Source: Thermodesulforhabdaceae bacterium
Lineage (GTDB): Bacteria > Desulfobacterota > Syntrophobacteria > Syntrophobacterales > Thermodesulforhabdaceae
Assembly: GCA_037482015.1 (NCBI GenBank)
Contig: JBBFKT010000001.1
Span: forward strand, 310,001 to 374,000
DNA: 64,000 nt
Direction: 5' to 3'
The position numbers and the translations under genes were made by a program. The notes below the pieces were generated by a model, which was not told the DNA's origin, ran no database searches, and saw only the letters and a program-made list of their open reading frames with translations. Shown piece by piece: positions 17,944-27,454 of this stretch (position 1 is its first letter; every line of letters begins with the position of its first letter).

Positions 17944-18840
17944 GTGGAAACATCGTCTTCCCAATACAACCACCGTGTTTTTATAGGACCAGCAGGGTGG
18001 AGCTACGCTGATTGGCGAAATACGGTTTTTAGTGGAATTGGGGGAAGAGTTGATGCGTTGAAGTTTATAAGTTCCTATTTTGATGCGATAGAAATAAACA
18101 GCACTTTCTACCGCATTCCATCCCGTTCCACTGTAGAGTCATGGACAAAACGAGTCCGCCGTGAAGGTTCTTTTCTTTTTTCTGTGAAGCTCTACCGCGG
18201 TTTTACTCACGATCCCACAATTACAACTTATAAAGACCATCATTCTATGATGGAAGTGGTGGAAGTGCTTAGAGATAAGGCACTCCTGGGAGCTGTGCTG
18301 GCTCAGTTTCCATACCGTTTCCACAATACGCGTGACAACAGAAAATATATTGCTGAACTCCGAGCAAAATTTCCTGATATACCTCTGGTTGTTGAATTTC
18401 GTCATAGATCATGGCTACATCGAGCCGTTGAGACTTTTCTCAGGGAACTTAATCTGGGATTCTGCAATATTGACCAACCTCAAGTATCCTTCTCGCTCCC
18501 CCTGACCGATATTGTAACTACATCCGTTGGTTATTTAAGATGCCATGGGAGAAATAAAAACACCTGGTTTGGGGAAAAGAGTAATCGAGATTCCCGCTAC
18601 TTTTACCGTTATCGATATGAAGAACTTCGTGAACTTGTTGATACGGCTCAAAGTATAGCATCCAAGGCTGAGAAAACTTTTGTGATCTTTAACAACCACT
18701 TTAAAGGTAACGAAGTTTTCGATGCTATGGAATTTGCCGATATGCTTGGTTTAGGGAATAAGCCCTGGCCTGAATGGTGGCTGTCTGCATCTAAGTTGAG
18801 CCGTGAGGATGAAACCCATGTATATGAAAAAAATTTGTGA
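17944..18840 (+). CDS. DUF72 domain protein
   Basis: 298 residues with the DUF72 (YecE-like) TIM-barrel signatures: FIGPAGWSYADWRNTVF at the start, FDAIEINSTFYRIPS, FLFSVKLYRGFTHD, PLVVEFRHRSWLH, YLRCHGRN and a C-terminal FVIFNNHFKGN (the family's NNHxxG motif). The family is widespread and its biochemistry unknown. The start is a GTG with a weak AGGGATAAG upstream. Its 3' end overlaps the following J-domain gene by 23 bases, so the two are translated together. No membrane or export signals were seen. Confidence 0.85.
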   Translation: METSSSQYNHRVFIGPAGWSYADWRNTVFSGIGGRVDALKFISSYFDAIEINSTFYRIPSRSTVESWTKRVRREGSFLFSVKLYRGFTHDPTITTYKDHHSMMEVVEVLRDKALLGAVLAQFPYRFHNTRDNRKYIAELRAKFPDIPLVVEFRHRSWLHRAVETFLRELNLGFCNIDQPQVSFSLPLTDIVTTSVGYLRCHGRNKNTWFGEKSNRDSRYFYRYRYEELRELVDTAQSIASKAEKTFVIFNNHFKGNEVFDAMEFADMLGLGNKPWPEWWLSASKLSREDETHVYEKNL

Positions 18841-19855
18841 GGGGAAGTTTTACCACTACATTATCAGAGAATCTTACTGGGATGGAAGGAATTGGACTCA
18901 TCGTGATCTTTTTGATTTAGGATCGGATCCAGGCTCCTACATTCATTACGTTGGCGGAACCGGGTTTTATTTTGATGAGTTATTAGAAGAAGAACTTGAA
19001 AAGGCAGGAGTTAATTTTTCCTCGGAAGATCTTGAAGCTCTCTTTTTTCCCTTTCTAGATCCACACATACGTAGAATTATCATGAGTTTTCAACATGGCT
19101 TCAAAATACATCGCATTTCCCCCGATATTCCTCATTCTGATGAAGAACTTTTAGTAAAGCAGCAACAACTTCATTCTTTCGATAAGCGCCGAATGCATTT
19201 CCTTAGATGTGGACGAGTAGATATTGGGAAGCTTGATAACCGACCGTGGAAATTTCTCAATATCCTTATAGATAAGTGCCGGGATGAGCGTGAAACGATT
19301 ATAGATGAAATGGAGCGGCATCTTAAACCGAAAGAAATCAAGTCCTATGTTTACACAGCTTTTAATCTCCAGAATTATTTCGAGGATTCCATTATCAAGA
19401 ACCATCCCTTTGCTCTAAATCAGGATCGGGTGGATGAAGCTTTCCTCGATGCTATTTGTGCTTTGAATAGAGATTCAGACTTTTTTAGAGGTGTTCCAGA
19501 TCATGATTCTGCTAACCTTCATCCCTATCTTCGCAAATATCTTGTGATGTATTTTGATTCGATTTTTGAGCCACTTTTTAATTGGGAGGAGTTTATTAGG
19601 GGCATTTTTGGCGCCAAAGAGCAAAGTGCCTACAGACGTTGGATGCAACGATCCACTGTATCCGTGTCTGAAGCCTGTTCTCACCTCGGAATTGATTCTG
19701 AGCGATGGAAAGAGCTTTCTATAAAGGAAATTACCAGGATTTATCGTCGTAAGGCAAAAGTTCTTCATCCCGATGCAGGGGGTGATCACGATGCATTTAT
19801 TAAGCTCACCGAAGCTTATCGGGCTCTTGTTGCCACGAAACTTCGGCGAGCCTAG
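18818..19855 (+). CDS. protein with C-terminal J domain, otherwise unknown
   Basis: About 345 residues. The last ~65 residues form a J domain: WKELSIKEITRIYRRKAKVLHPDAGGDHDAFIKLTEAYRAL in pieces, including the HPD tripeptide needed to stimulate DnaK-type ATPases. The first ~280 residues (YWDGRNWTHRDLFDLGSDPG, FPFLDPHIRRIIMSF) are unlike known DnaJ parts; no Gly/Phe region or zinc centre is present, so this is a specialised co-chaperone. The frame is open from a GTG at 18803; the ATG at 18818 is preferred because GAGG stands nine bases before it. Translationally coupled to the DUF72 gene. Confidence 0.75.
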   Translation: MYMKKICEGKFYHYIIRESYWDGRNWTHRDLFDLGSDPGSYIHYVGGTGFYFDELLEEELEKAGVNFSSEDLEALFFPFLDPHIRRIIMSFQHGFKIHRISPDIPHSDEELLVKQQQLHSFDKRRMHFLRCGRVDIGKLDNRPWKFLNILIDKCRDERETIIDEMERHLKPKEIKSYVYTAFNLQNYFEDSIIKNHPFALNQDRVDEAFLDAICALNRDSDFFRGVPDHDSANLHPYLRKYLVMYFDSIFEPLFNWEEFIRGIFGAKEQSAYRRWMQRSTVSVSEACSHLGIDSERWKELSIKEITRIYRRKAKVLHPDAGGDHDAFIKLTEAYRALVATKLRRA

Positions 19856-19866
19856 GAATGCAAATA

Positions 19867-21066
19867 CTAGCCTTCCTCGTCCAGTTCTGCTTTGGGTGGG
19901 TATGGCACGGCTTCTGGTTTGGGTAGTAGATGACGTGGCGTAAAGGCTACTCCAGCAATCCAGGTTGGAACTACTGCACTGGCAATTACCGCTGCCACGA
20001 GGAAAGAATATTGAGACTGAGTTACAATGTTATGGGTAAAGCCATAAAGAGCCGATATCGTTCCAAAAGTAAGACCCGTGGACATAAGGAGAGTATAATA
20101 CCACCGTTCATTGTGTTCCTTGCGAAAGAGCGAGATAAATGGGTAAAGTCCAAAAATTTTTGAGAACACTTTTCCACCTAATAGAGCAAGAAATACAAGA
20201 GGCGCTGAAATAAGTGCCGGAAGAGACACGAATGTTCCCGCTCTCAGAAAGTAGAAAGGTGCTAGGAAACCCACAGTAAGCGTTCTTAATCGTCTTAACC
20301 AGAAGGTGTCACTCTGGGAAAACTGAGCAAGCACCATACCTGCCAGGTATGCCGGTAAAACAGGTTCGCTACCTGACCATAAAGCCAGTGCACCAAGGAG
20401 AAAAAGAATGAAGACCACCCATTTGGTTCTTATAGCCGCTGTGCGGTAAGCATAAATTTGGGTGATAAATCTGGTGGTGCGTGGGAGCACTATTAGGACA
20501 ATAATGGTTACAATGACGAAAACAACCGTTTTATAAGTAAACGGTGCGAAAATAAGCCCTAGAGCTATAACTGTTCCAAGATCGTTTATAAAACAGGCGC
20601 CCAGGATCCCTTTTCCAAATTCGGTTTCATTGAAACCAGTCTCAATCATGACTGCATAAACTACAGCCATTGATGTTGTGGAGAGAGCTACTCCAGCGAG
20701 CAAACTGGCTCGAAAATCCCATCCTAGAATGTAGTAAGCGATGGCGGCACAACCCAGGAATGGAGAAAGAAAGCCTATCAAACCGACGATACTTACTTCT
20801 TTTGCCTTCTCCTTCAGTGTTTCCGGTTCAAGTTCGGCTCCAGCAAGGAACGTAAGTAACACCGCGCCTGTTGAAGCAAGGAAGCGAAGCCATTCGGAGT
20901 TTGCTCCGAGCAAATCGGCTTTTCCTAAATACCCTGCTATAGCTGCTACAACCACCCCCACGCAAATCTCGATGAGAGCAATTGCAACTCGTAGATGGTA
21001 AGCAATAACTGCTGAAATAACTGCTAAAACCAACCAGGCTGTAGCAACAACATACACCTGTTCCAT
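19867..21066 (-). CDS. cation:proton antiporter (CPA2/Kef-type membrane domain)
   Basis: 399 residues, almost wholly hydrophobic with about 11-13 membrane helices, from MEQVYVVATAWLVLAVISAVIAY to PTWIAGVAF. The family's LTFLAGAELEPE (helix 3) and the discontinuous-helix region CFINDLGTVIAL (around 160) carry the acidic residues that bind Na+, K+ or H+ in NhaA/KefC-like exchangers. No C-terminal RCK/TrkA_N domain follows, so it is a short type. AGGAGG stands close to the ATG. Ion specificity cannot be told. It is convergent with the J-domain gene, 11 bases apart. Confidence 0.82.
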   Translation of the reverse strand: MEQVYVVATAWLVLAVISAVIAYHLRVAIALIEICVGVVVAAIAGYLGKADLLGANSEWLRFLASTGAVLLTFLAGAELEPETLKEKAKEVSIVGLIGFLSPFLGCAAIAYYILGWDFRASLLAGVALSTTSMAVVYAVMIETGFNETEFGKGILGACFINDLGTVIALGLIFAPFTYKTVVFVIVTIIVLIVLPRTTRFITQIYAYRTAAIRTKWVVFILFLLGALALWSGSEPVLPAYLAGMVLAQFSQSDTFWLRRLRTLTVGFLAPFYFLRAGTFVSLPALISAPLVFLALLGGKVFSKIFGLYPFISLFRKEHNERWYYTLLMSTGLTFGTISALYGFTHNIVTQSQYSFLVAAVIASAVVPTWIAGVAFTPRHLLPKPEAVPYPPKAELDEEG

Positions 21067-21227
21067 TTTGGAAGACCTCCTGATTTGAAAAAGTTTTTTT
21101 ATGTGGCAGTATAAAAGACCAGTTCAATGGTAGGAGTCATCAACCTGCGGGAGCAGGTGGTTAAAGGGGGACTCCATCCCCCAAGAATCTTCGGCTACAC
21201 TCTGATAAATTGAAAGTCAAGGAAAAT

Positions 21228-21800
21228 TAGAGATTGTTCGAAAACTTCCCTTATTGAGTGGCAAAGTCACATAAACCATAGAAACGCAGGAATGAAACTC
21301 AATTTGGAAGACCTTGCCACACTCAGTATATGGCTCGTCAGAATTGGATAGGGGCGGTCAGTATGACCGATCCCCTCCCACACCACCCGGCATGCGGGTT
21401 CGCACCGGGCGGTTCGATAAGATAAGTGTAGGGGCAATCCCTTGTGGTTACCCCGTAACCAGGATTGTAGGGGAAACCCCCGTGGTTGCCCCGTAATCGG
21501 GCAGGCACAAGGCCTGCCCCTACGGGACGGTTATCGTTAGCACCTCCCCGTTGACGGGGAGGGGTCCGGTTCTTGTTCATCGGCTCACAGTTTCGTTCCA
21601 CGCTTCCTCCCCACACTCGGTCACCCTCGCGCAGTTACGCTTCCCTTCGTTCGCTGTGATCAATCGACGGGAGGACTTTCACCTCCAGGAGCACGCCCAT
21701 GCCGGGCGCACTAAATCGCATGCGTCGCCCCTACAGATTGTGTGCCTATTGCCGAACATGTCCGATGGTATGTGAGAGTTTTCTAAAAAGATTGTGGAGA
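21228..21800. mobile_element. MITE-like element, copy 2, carrying a miniature group II intron
   Basis: The left end GAGATTGTTCGAAAACTTCCC (21230) and GGCAAAGT-CATAAACC-ATAG plus CTCAATTTGGA match copy 1 at 11.8 kb in the same order. After this the copy is interrupted by intron-like sequence (21348-21711) and then resumes with GCATGCGTCGCCCCTAC (21717-21733). Palindromic modules GTAGGGG-CAATCCC, GGGCAGGC-GCCTGCCC and CTCCCCGTTGACGGGGAG sit inside. The right end is not clear. Together with flanks this explains most of the 815-base gap between the antiporter and the sigma54 activator; the ORFs read here are not believable. Confidence 0.55.
21348..21711 (-). ncRNA. ORF-less degenerate group II intron
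   Basis: On the minus strand the segment opens GTGCGCCCGGCATGGGCG, matching the GUGCG 5' end of bacterial group II introns, followed by GGAGGTGAAAGTCCTCC, GGAAGCGTGGAACGAAAC and GAGCCGATGAACA, stretches I recognise from intron domain I. It closes with a hairpin like domain V (ACCGCCCGGTGCG...CGCATGCCGGGTGGT, two-base bulge, CGC triad as in class C) and a domain VI-like hairpin ending CCCCTAT. At about 364 nt there is no room for a reverse transcriptase, and palindromic repeats occupy the middle. Splicing ability is unknown. Confidence 0.5.
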
Positions 21801-21881
21801 ATAAACCTTAATAATATTGTAAAGACACATTGCAAAATACCCCTAAATATAAGAACTTACGAAAAAACTTTCTTCTGGATT

Positions 21882-24095
21882 TTAACTTGCAAGTCCATAA
21901 CGTTTAAGCTTGCTGTAAAGAGTGCTTCGGCTAATGCGTAGTCTCCTGGCAGCTTCATGTTTATTGCCTTTACATTCTTCTAGTATCTTTTTGATGAGCG
22001 TTTTTTCCTGTTCGTAAAGAGAGACTTGATCATCGTTGATTTTCTGAGACCTTAAAAAGCTTGGAAGATGGGAAGCCGTGATAGATGTTTCTTCGGGTTG
22101 AGCGAGCACGACTGCGTGACTTATAGCATTTTCTAGCTGCCTTACATTGCCAGGCCAATCATATTCTAGAAGCAGCTTCATGGCATCGGAGGTAATATTT
22201 TTCAGCGATTTTTTTTCTCTATCACTGTATTTTTCAAGAAAATACCTAGCAAGGAGAGGGATGTCTTCTTTTCGTTCTCTTAAAGGCGGTAGATGGATAG
22301 TTATAACATTAAGTCTATAAAATAGATCGTCTCTAAAACGACCTTTCTGCACTTCTTCGTAAAGATCGCGATTGGTTGCGGCGATAATTCTTACATCGGC
22401 TGTGAGAGTCTTTTCACCCCCCACTCGCTCGAAGCGTTTATCCTGTAAAAATCGAAGAAGAAGCACCTGAGTAGCCGGGGCGATGTCTCCAATTTCGTCT
22501 AGAAACAGGGTTCCTCCCTGAGCACGTTCTATGCGGCCTTTTTTCTGTTTGATAGCCCCGGTAAAGGCTCCACGTTCGTGTCCGAAAAGTTCGCTCTCAA
22601 GCAGAGTAGGGGAATAGGCTGAGCAGTGAGCAACCACAAAAGGACCGCTTGCTCTGGGGCTTCGGCTGTGGATTTCCAGGGCTACAAGTTCTTTTCCTGT
22701 CCCGTTTTCACCCGTAATAAGAACGGTTGCTTCAGATGGAGCTACCAGTTCTATGAGTTCGTAAACGGCTTGCATTTTTTCGCTTTTTCCTATGATGCGA
22801 CCAAATCGTTCAGGAATATCTTGTTCGCTACCTGCTCTTCTAGCCATTTGTTCTCGCAAAACTAGTTGTCGTATGTGTCCTGCCATCTGACTTATGAACC
22901 CGTAGAAGAAATACATTCCTTCACGGAATTGGGGCACTAAGTCCGTAAACCCCATGAAGAAATACCCTAGAGCTCGCCTGTGAGTTGTAATAGGAAAACC
23001 AAACCACTCTGAATAACTGCTCGCCAAAGGTATCATTAGGCTCGGGAGAGAAGATGGATCGCCTGAATGAGCCAACCGCATTTGTGATTCGGCTCCATAA
23101 AGGGATGCGTTGAAGAGAGAGAATTTCTCGTGACCAGAAAGAAGAGACCTGATCTGTTGTTGAAATTTATCCGGCTGCTCTTTATCGTCTATCCATATGA
23201 AGTTCTTGTGTTCTTCATTCAATAATATCATGACCATATCAAGAGACACCCGGAATCTCTCCCTAGCAAGCTTATTTACAAAAGCTGCGAACTCTTGAAG
23301 AGTTTCTTTGTGGGAAGCTTCCCGGCATATTTCAAAGAAATATTCCATTTCGTAGTGAGGATAGTGAGTTGGAATGCCTGGTTGCCATTTTTTCAGTATA
23401 AATCCAACATGACCCGTCACTTTGCCATTGTGTCCAACAGCATAAAATCTAACATTACATTCTTCTTCTGGGTTACGGCTTAGCCTGGCTCTTAGAAGCA
23501 CTCGCTGTCCTGTTTTAGTCAGTCCGTATGTGTCCTGTTCTCCTAATTTTATGACGTCCCACAGAGAGCGTCCAATGATATGGGAATAGGGAATCTTAAC
23601 GAACTTTTCAAAAAACCTGTTTATGCCAACAAGGCGGAAATGTTCATCGGTAACGAAAACAGGAATATCAAATAGTTCCAAAAAACCATCAATTATGAGT
23701 TTCTTGAGTTCTACTTCTCTCGCAAGAGAATACTCCTTTGAAAGATCTTTCCAAATTTCCACCAAAATGTTTTTCCCATTGATAGGCCACAGTGAGACAT
23801 GTCTGTTGAATAGTTTACGTTGCCCATCGGGAAGGATCACCTCTCCTTCAATTGAAAAATCCTGGTGATTTCGTTTGACCTTTTCATAAACACAAAGATT
23901 GCAGGCTTTCTTGCTGGAATGAGATTCTCCTACTATTTCACAGGCTTTTAGATGACTTATGTCGTTGAATGTTCTGAGAATTTGTGATCTGCCTTTACTG
24001 TTTGTTGCTAAAATGTGACAGGCAAGGTCATAACAGATTATAGGATCTGGGACGGATTCAATAAAGACTCGCACCGCATCTGTAATTTGTCCCAT
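21882..24095 (-). CDS. PAS/GAF sigma-54-dependent transcriptional activator
   Basis: 737 residues. Two PAS-like domains (about 8-110, with a CxxC at CNLCVYEKV, and about 130-240), a GAF-like region (about 255-410), the sigma54-interaction AAA+ domain (about 430-660) and a Fis-type helix-turn-helix (about 697-735, HEAARRLRISRSTLYSKLKRYG). The AAA+ part has Walker A GENGTGKE, the sigma54-contacting GAFTGA loop, and GGTLFLDEIGD. It should activate RNA polymerase-sigma54 on sensing a small ligand or redox state through the N-terminal domains. No receiver domain is present. It stands alone, flanked by long gaps, so its target genes are not evident. Confidence 0.88.
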   Translation of the reverse strand: MGQITDAVRVFIESVPDPIICYDLACHILATNSKGRSQILRTFNDISHLKACEIVGESHSSKKACNLCVYEKVKRNHQDFSIEGEVILPDGQRKLFNRHVSLWPINGKNILVEIWKDLSKEYSLAREVELKKLIIDGFLELFDIPVFVTDEHFRLVGINRFFEKFVKIPYSHIIGRSLWDVIKLGEQDTYGLTKTGQRVLLRARLSRNPEEECNVRFYAVGHNGKVTGHVGFILKKWQPGIPTHYPHYEMEYFFEICREASHKETLQEFAAFVNKLARERFRVSLDMVMILLNEEHKNFIWIDDKEQPDKFQQQIRSLLSGHEKFSLFNASLYGAESQMRLAHSGDPSSLPSLMIPLASSYSEWFGFPITTHRRALGYFFMGFTDLVPQFREGMYFFYGFISQMAGHIRQLVLREQMARRAGSEQDIPERFGRIIGKSEKMQAVYELIELVAPSEATVLITGENGTGKELVALEIHSRSPRASGPFVVAHCSAYSPTLLESELFGHERGAFTGAIKQKKGRIERAQGGTLFLDEIGDIAPATQVLLLRFLQDKRFERVGGEKTLTADVRIIAATNRDLYEEVQKGRFRDDLFYRLNVITIHLPPLRERKEDIPLLARYFLEKYSDREKKSLKNITSDAMKLLLEYDWPGNVRQLENAISHAVVLAQPEETSITASHLPSFLRSQKINDDQVSLYEQEKTLIKKILEECKGNKHEAARRLRISRSTLYSKLKRYGLAS

Positions 24096-24570
24096 TTTCC
24101 TTCTCCCCGAAAGAATTGTGTGATGTTTAACGATTTATAAGGTAACTTTCCTTCCACTCCCTCTCAGGAGATCAATCTATTCCAGGAGAAGGAAAAGGAG
24201 AACACAAGGAAGGCATTACGAATAGCCAGAGATTCAGGTTGTAGAAAAAATTTCCAAAATTTCAGAAAGTCTAAACTTTTTCGGATTATAAAACTTCATC
24301 CTCCTGAGAGGAAAAAACTGTGAAAAAATATCCGAAATCGAAATATATATTTTACTTAAAACCTTTTTTTGTCAAGGAATTCCAAATGGTGTTAGAAGAC
24401 TATCACTTATTTGTACTGATATGGGTAAGCATACCTTGTTCCTACTATGTTGTTATAATCGCTAGAGTTATCACTATGATCTTTTTCGAACAACCTTAAT
24501 AGGAATCAGCTCAGAGTATTCTGTCGAATGCACTTGGCTGTGGTTCCATACCGAGTTCAAATATAAGAGT
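24096..24570. other. 475-base gap with no recognised feature
   Basis: AT-rich sequence between the sigma54 activator (divergent start side) and the end of the chelatase gene. I find no convincing ORF, RNA gene, sigma54 promoter (GG-N10-GC) or member of the repeat families. It must contain the promoter of the activator gene near 24100-24200, but no clear -35/-10 pair stands out. Confidence 0.5.
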
Positions 24571-26514
24571 TCAGCCGTTTCTAGAAATTAGCCTGTCTAT
24601 TGGAAGATATATCGCTTTCATTCTTTCAGCGATTAAGTAGCCATAACCCATAGCCATAGGATTTTGTTCGGTATCTACAAAAATGGCTTGAATACCTCGA
24701 CGCGCTATCTCGGTAGCAAAATCCAAAGTCTCGTCAATCGGATCTCTACCAAAACAACTTACATTTGGTCTGCCATCAGAAAAAAGCACAATGACAGGGG
24801 TGGCTTCAGGATTTTTGTATTTTTCCTGGTCAAGAAGTTTCAGGGCTGTGCTTAATCCCAGAGCTAAAGGAGTTCGTCCCCCTACTGGAATGTCTTCTAT
24901 TCTGGAACTGGCATCATGCATATTGGTTGTAATCGGTAAGATAACCTCTGTGTTAGTGTGTCTGAAAGTAATGATTCCGATTTTATCGCGTTTCAGATAA
25001 AGGTCCCTTAGCAGAGCTTCTATGATGCCCTTAGTTATAGACATACAGTCGTTTGTTCTCATGGAAGCGCTTGAATCGACGATAAGCATAACTGTGAGAC
25101 CTGTTTTGCGAAAACGCTTCTTCAGGCGGATGTCTTCCGGTTTAATCACTATTTTTCCATTATCAGATCTGACTTTTTGATGGGGTGCTGCCGCCCTAAG
25201 AGTCCCAATTATGGAAATATCTTTTAGAGGTTCATGAAGTCTAGGAAGACGAGTTCCCAGAGAAAAGCCATAACGGTCTTGAGAAGGTAAAGGAAATCTT
25301 CTTCCAGGGTGAGTGCCTAACATAAGGCGATGAAAGGGAAATACTGGATTAACAAAAGGCGGACGGCCGTTACATCGATGTGTTACGCAGGCTATGGGCG
25401 AAGTATAGGAAGTATTATCTTTTTTTTCTTTTAGGTTATGATTTGCGTGGTAAGCTTCCCATTGACCCGATTCTTCTTCAGAACTTTCTTTGTGCTCATC
25501 AAGAATTTTTTGAATCTTCTTTTCGTCGAGTTCCTTTTTTTCCAATGGATTTTTCTTCACTCTATGAGCAAGAGCTAATTTTGCAGCAATATGAATATCC
25601 TCCGGCAGAATGGAACTTCTTCCTTCAAGAGCGGCATTGGCTCGAGCTGCCTTGATCATCGTGATCTCGGCTCTATGCCCATCCGTTTCCATTGCAACCG
25701 ATATCTTTGCCGCAAGACTCACAATTTCGTCTGTTATTGTTACCAGGTCTAGAATCTCTCTTGCCTTTAAAATTACTTCTCGCAGTTTTCCTTCTTCCGC
25801 ATTCCATGCTTTTCTAAAACCTTCAGGATTTGCTTCGAAAGCAAGCCTTCTTTTTACAACTTCCATTCTGTCTTCAGCTGAAGCAAGACCTTTTACAGTA
25901 ACACAAAGTCCAAATCGGTCGAGTAACTGAGGACGCAAATCGCCCTCTTCTGGATTCATGGTGCCAACAAGCACGAATCTACTTGGGTGGGAAAAACTAA
26001 TACCTTCCCTTTCAACCACATTTACACCCGAAGCAGCAACATCCAGGAGCAGATCTACGATATGGTCATTTAGAAGATTTACCTCATCAACATAGAGAAT
26101 ACCTCTATGAGCTTCAGCGAGAAGCCCTGGTTCAAAAGCTTTTTTACCTTTCTTGAGAGCCTCTTCAATGTTTATGGTGCCAAGCAAACGATCTTCGGTA
26201 ATTCCGATAGGCAAGTTTACCAGTCGAATAGGTCTTTCTATTACCGGAAGAGTTTCGCCTCGCTCCATACGCTCCCGACAGAATACGCAGAGGTGAGATG
26301 GATCATCGGGATCGCATTGAAAAGGACAATATTCAACGACTCTTATGGGAGGCAAAAGATTGGCGAGAGCTCTAACCCCTGTTGACTTCGCTGTGCCTCG
26401 TTCGCCTCTTATGAGCACTCCCCCCACCGATGGATCTACGACATTTAGAAGGAGCGCTCGCTTCATCATTTCTTGCCCTACCAGAGCCGAAAACGGGAAA
26501 TTGACGCGTTCCAC
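24571..26514 (-). CDS. ChlI/ChlD-type chelatase (AAA+ plus VWA)
   Basis: About 647 residues fusing a magnesium-chelatase I-like AAA+ ATPase (Walker [10 protein letters not shown] near 35; [30 protein letters not shown]) to a C-terminal von Willebrand A domain ([11 protein letters not shown], the MIDAS DxSxS, and VLFSDGRPN). A four-Cys segment ([17 protein letters not shown]) lies after Walker A, as in cobaltochelatase-type members. Such proteins power metal insertion into tetrapyrroles with a large H/CobN subunit, which is not seen here. The GTG at 26514 ([14 protein letters not shown]) matches the family start and has GGAG five bases upstream; the frame is open 32 codons earlier. It is next to NikM, fitting a Ni/Co context. 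Confidence 0.83.
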   Translation of the reverse strand: MERVNFPFSALVGQEMMKRALLLNVVDPSVGGVLIRGERGTAKSTGVRALANLLPPIRVVEYCPFQCDPDDPSHLCVFCRERMERGETLPVIERPIRLVNLPIGITEDRLLGTINIEEALKKGKKAFEPGLLAEAHRGILYVDEVNLLNDHIVDLLLDVAASGVNVVEREGISFSHPSRFVLVGTMNPEEGDLRPQLLDRFGLCVTVKGLASAEDRMEVVKRRLAFEANPEGFRKAWNAEEGKLREVILKAREILDLVTITDEIVSLAAKISVAMETDGHRAEITMIKAARANAALEGRSSILPEDIHIAAKLALAHRVKKNPLEKKELDEKKIQKILDEHKESSEEESGQWEAYHANHNLKEKKDNTSYTSPIACVTHRCNGRPPFVNPVFPFHRLMLGTHPGRRFPLPSQDRYGFSLGTRLPRLHEPLKDISIIGTLRAAAPHQKVRSDNGKIVIKPEDIRLKKRFRKTGLTVMLIVDSSASMRTNDCMSITKGIIEALLRDLYLKRDKIGIITFRHTNTEVILPITTNMHDASSRIEDIPVGGRTPLALGLSTALKLLDQEKYKNPEATPVIVLFSDGRPNVSCFGRDPIDETLDFATEIARRGIQAIFVDTEQNPMAMGYGYLIAERMKAIYLPIDRLISRNG

Positions 26515-26741
26515 AGTTACTCCAGTTCTCCTTAGCGTTATAAAATTAGAAGTATCACCTTCTTTAAGCAGCGAACCATCATCCATAAGAAAGTGAAAAC
26601 AAAGTCGCATTTATCTATCACCCAAAATTAACATGGGTCAAGGATAAGAAAAAACGTTCCAAGCGTATGTTCTTTCTCAAATATGCAGATGGATAATTGA
26701 AGTTGAATGATTTGAGACGAATGGTTTAGGTGGTATATGAT

Positions 26742-26782
26742 GGTTGATAGTTGATTGTTGATGGACCTATCAACTATCAACC
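26742..26782. repeat. 14-bp perfect inverted repeat
   Basis: GGTTGATAGTTGAT and its exact complement ATCAACTATCAACC flank a 13-base loop. The arms are themselves built from TTGAT units. It lies between the end of nikM and the chelatase gene. No T-run follows on either strand; it may stabilise the nikM mRNA 3' end or be a mobile palindrome. Confidence 0.6.
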
Positions 26783-26839
26783 ATTAACAATATCGATCCG
26801 GAAACACCTTGCTTCAGATGTTATCACAGAGCTTTCCCT

Positions 26840-27454
26840 TTATTGGGCTATTCCTATGCCTAGCAGTTCTGGTTTTGCCTTTCTCAAAAAAGTTGCCATG
26901 GCGGCTGCTACAATGCCTTCAATAATTGCAACGGGAATGTGAGCCAGCAACACGAGTTTGGCAACGTTAAGAAATACCTCGCCTGAAAGAAAAAGTAGTA
27001 GAGCGAGAATTGTTCCGGCTAAAATCACGCCCATCACACCGGCAATGCCTGCAATTAAGGCGATGCTAGTAGGAGATGATGTTTTCCTGGCTGTTGAATG
27101 AAAGAACCATCCTGAAAGTAGAGCCGGCAATCCCATCATTAGTGTGTTTGCTCCGAGTGCGGTAATGCCCCCGAATTGAAATAGAATACACTGTAGGATA
27201 AGCCCTAGAGTTATAGCGATAAAGCTCATTCCTCCTAACACAATAGCCACCACTCCGGGTAACAAAAGATGAACGCTCGTGGGACCGATTGGAATATGAA
27301 CAAGGGAAGCCACAAAGAAAGCCGAACTCATTAAGGCAATCTTTGGGTAATCTTCGTGAGAAATTTTTCTAAGACTTATGGCGAGAATTCCCCCGCTTAG
27401 AACATAACCTGCTACCGCAACCGACGTTGGCAACACTCCATCAGCTATGTGCAT
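26840..27454 (-). CDS. nikM: NikM/CbiM-type substrate-binding membrane component of a Ni/Co ECF transporter
   Basis: About 204 residues, six or seven membrane helices. The mature N-terminus MHIADGVLP is the critical feature: in this family the N-terminal amine and His2 coordinate Ni or Co. VHIPIGPTSVHLLLPG supplies the conserved internal His. The ATG at 27454 is chosen over an ORF start 33 codons earlier because GGGAGG stands nine bases upstream and because only this start gives the His2 terminus. It overlaps the preceding gene by 14 bases. Nickel rather than cobalt is favoured by the NikK and NikL-like neighbours. The ATPase (NikO) and T component (NikQ) genes are not in the window beside it. 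Confidence 0.85.
   Translation of the reverse strand: MHIADGVLPTSVAVAGYVLSGGILAISLRKISHEDYPKIALMSSAFFVASLVHIPIGPTSVHLLLPGVVAIVLGGMSFIAITLGLILQCILFQFGGITALGANTLMMGLPALLSGWFFHSTARKTSSPTSIALIAGIAGVMGVILAGTILALLLFLSGEVFLNVAKLVLLAHIPVAIIEGIVAAAMATFLRKAKPELLGIGIAQ

Noticed and set aside
21551-21775. 74-codon ORF with a sequence often annotated as hypothetical
   Set aside because: It reads antisense through the 5' domain-like part of the group II intron remnant; the RNA explanation fits better.
21230-21800. CRISPR array in the repeat-rich gap
   Set aside because: Repeats are palindromic modules of different sequence and irregular spacing, without constant repeat-spacer units or cas genes.
24096-24570. 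Sigma54 (-24/-12) promoter before the PAS-GAF activator
   Set aside because: No GG-N10-GC pair with the TGGCAC-N5-TTGC context was found.
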